From Reinekea sp. G2M2-21 (lineage in GTDB: Bacteria > Pseudomonadota > Gammaproteobacteria > Pseudomonadales > Natronospirillaceae): a stretch of 64,000 nucleotides of DNA. Location of the stretch: the NCBI RefSeq assembly GCF_015687175.1, contig NZ_JADPQG010000005.1, positions 352,271-416,270 of the forward strand, written 5' to 3'. Positions 63,801 to 64,000 of the stretch are shown one piece after another; the first letter of the stretch is position 1, and each line of letters starts with the position of its first letter. The notes below the pieces were generated by a model. It was not told the origin of the DNA. It searched no databases and worked only from the letters and a program-made list of their open reading frames with translations. A program made the position numbers and the translations under genes.

Positions 63801-64000
63801 TTCGCACTCTCTGGCTCATTGCTTTCACCCAGTTCGTATTCAACGTTGCCGTCGAACGTGACGCCGCTCTGGCCTTTCAGAGTGATCTGTTTGCCGAACA
63901 GTTTGATGTTGCCTTTGCCGTCGATCTTAAACCCGCCGGTGCCGTTGCTGAACAGCAAATCCCCTCTGCCGGTACCGGTGATGGTGATGTCGTTTGGGGG
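60809..64000 (-). CDS. VgrG C-terminal segment fused to Het-C-like and LysM domains, T6SS effector (5' end outside window)
   Basis: Open to the window edge, at least 1,063 residues. Numbering from a TTG at 63,958: residues 1-44 match the end of a VgrG spike (FKIDGKGNIKLFGKQITLKG, then VTFDGNVEYELG). About 200-240 is a zincin-like stretch EEYGHYLD...DEGAKFAYN in which the first His of HExxH is absent. About 305-700 fits Het-C: YGHGDVENEAL, VYLGNWLRDFSQLVD, YRPEEHIDNPLG, GMKNYI and HTLEDYFAHTNYTE. The last 50 residues are a LysM (YKIKPGDTLGSIAKRC). Expected: a specialised VgrG delivered by T6SS with a cargo acting on membrane or wall. It ends eight bases before the immunity-like gene. Confidence 0.85.
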   Translation of the reverse strand, partial: PPNDITITGTGRGDLLFSNGTGGFKIDGKGNIKLFGKQITLKGQSGVTFDGNVEYELGESNEPESAKTFKPKRVNDIAPLELETFVDSKDVLTPYERKMIERNIVEDETETSAVELRSIFAKEQLTLMAQKDSLAMFMGVFIDIFGLDIPAKAYEELYWDAKAEHTILTPRFVVKKTIPLGSGIAAFFNNGSKQEIWVSEKVIRDATADNDKRGELMTILIEEYGHYLDYLLRNHYAKTQRPDALKDEGAKFAYNVLQLNPLEKSDQYFADALIDGAEVSLVWDFSDLHNELKAYVNEDRQQQDDNYGEFEFYKAGYMGVHGKYGHGDVENEALKALVELTINKNIDLSKKDVDRILNTVYLGNWLRDFSQLVDPMTVRPMANVTDSLDSQTPVNPGTFATNNMNEEHTSTMDIPSGVELDWFRFKLTWETVQFHPVMLSVEALTTVVELGAIKEFVHQKKMTEENVKDYNGHIKVFREQFLPITPDVLGVYRPEEHIDNPLGLGQTSEGGNREDKTLYHKFVGYVADNHELHEINKDFGMKNYIRSKHKYQIEGESFPTAYEYIVKQLKKAAVPNGLNNTQVLVDFGAAMHTLEDYFAHTNYTEISLIKSIEPFVFPWVDEVTVDGNTFKYKYEDLYAGVGFDDKHLILNTHQNVHIGNKPANRLASYIPVVTGTFGMIDTAASVLPVLNHVLFNLELTAWEETKPGTRTFNDVLILEILRDIDRAQGQDKTGTDDDSYAASFEMLLSVRDQFTRFKNYLPDAVQKGFHWVSERIGLMFKFTQYFLIKAVAANLNDAQVLLDKDLDMMELGKFSIGTNPSHTQVAKDDLEAPLHNLSAKLAVEAVKQVGEKMMDVWTNAGSVNDAIKVVDKIMRHPVTSTWQDPIVEAWAMDHRQEICMASTPSAIIDRTLHAIDEMEETFKNIDDFLENPATVKTIEKLEVFFTGGDDDQINDNGVFNAFIKTARKKSKAQRKRANALKLKWDAKYPKPDFCKSAIESDDTEYNNGYIYKIKPGDTLGSIAKRCDSSIAELKELNGYTNDTIYAGQEMIVPKLIFSRNYLD

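Overview
The window looks like a chromosomal segment of a free-living, probably marine, motile gammaproteobacterium. A Saccharospirillaceae/Reinekea-like Oceanospirillales member is my guess, made from gene content and not proven. It combines chemotaxis and c-di-GMP proteins, many periplasmic sugar receptors, L-arabinose catabolism, a chromosomal integron-type cassette array and a type VI secretion (T6SS) effector locus. No rRNA, tRNA, CRISPR array or phage structural genes were recognised.

Layout. 1-13 kb: tail of an MdlB-type ABC exporter, a kelch-repeat lipoprotein, a GFA-family zinc protein, a DUF4332 protein, a periplasmic SBP_bac_3-like protein, a DUF3530 alpha/beta-hydrolase-like protein, rpe with a HAD phosphatase, a chemoreceptor and a PilZ protein. 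13-20.4 kb: two EamA transporters (one divergent from a LysR regulator) and a two-gene unit joining a periplasmic sugar-binding lipoprotein to a Cache/PAS/GGDEF/degenerate-EAL protein. 20.5-22.4 kb: a composite intergenic repeat also found in part at 3.8, 12.7 and 38.3 kb, then two unusual small genes, one RadC-like with a damaged JAB motif.

22.9-36.1 kb is an AT-richer, all-plus-strand run of short genes separated by attC-like recombination sites. It is an integron cassette array with no integrase in the window. Cargo includes a barstar-like protein, a macrodomain protein, a DJ-1/PfpI protein, a DUF5680 protein, several zinc-ribbon and small membrane proteins, and a protein with an N-terminal motif reminiscent of exported/toxin-type proteins. 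Several cassettes are broken by in-frame stops, and one is split exactly at an A_AAA_AAG slippery heptamer.

36.2-43 kb holds araA, an AraC regulator, and araB-araD-transaldolase. 43-48 kb carries a PhnDCE-like (putative selenate/oxyanion) ABC transporter with a fused permease, then a DUF2239-MATE pair behind a palindromic operator region. 48.5-58.3 kb carries two sugar uptake systems: a MalFG-type ABC transporter with LacI regulator and a cytoplasmic GH43 enzyme (likely arabino-oligosaccharides), and a ChvE/MmsAB-type monosaccharide transporter. Uptake, cytoplasmic hydrolysis, isomerase, kinase, epimerase, transaldolase and rpe together form a plausible route from arabinan fragments to the pentose phosphate pathway.

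58.4-64 kb (minus strand) is a T6SS effector locus: a VgrG C-terminal segment fused to a Het-C-like domain and a LysM domain (truncated by the window edge), followed by an immunity-like lipoprotein and two decaying paralogues, one with a single AAA-to-TAA type nonsense change and one only a C-terminal fragment.
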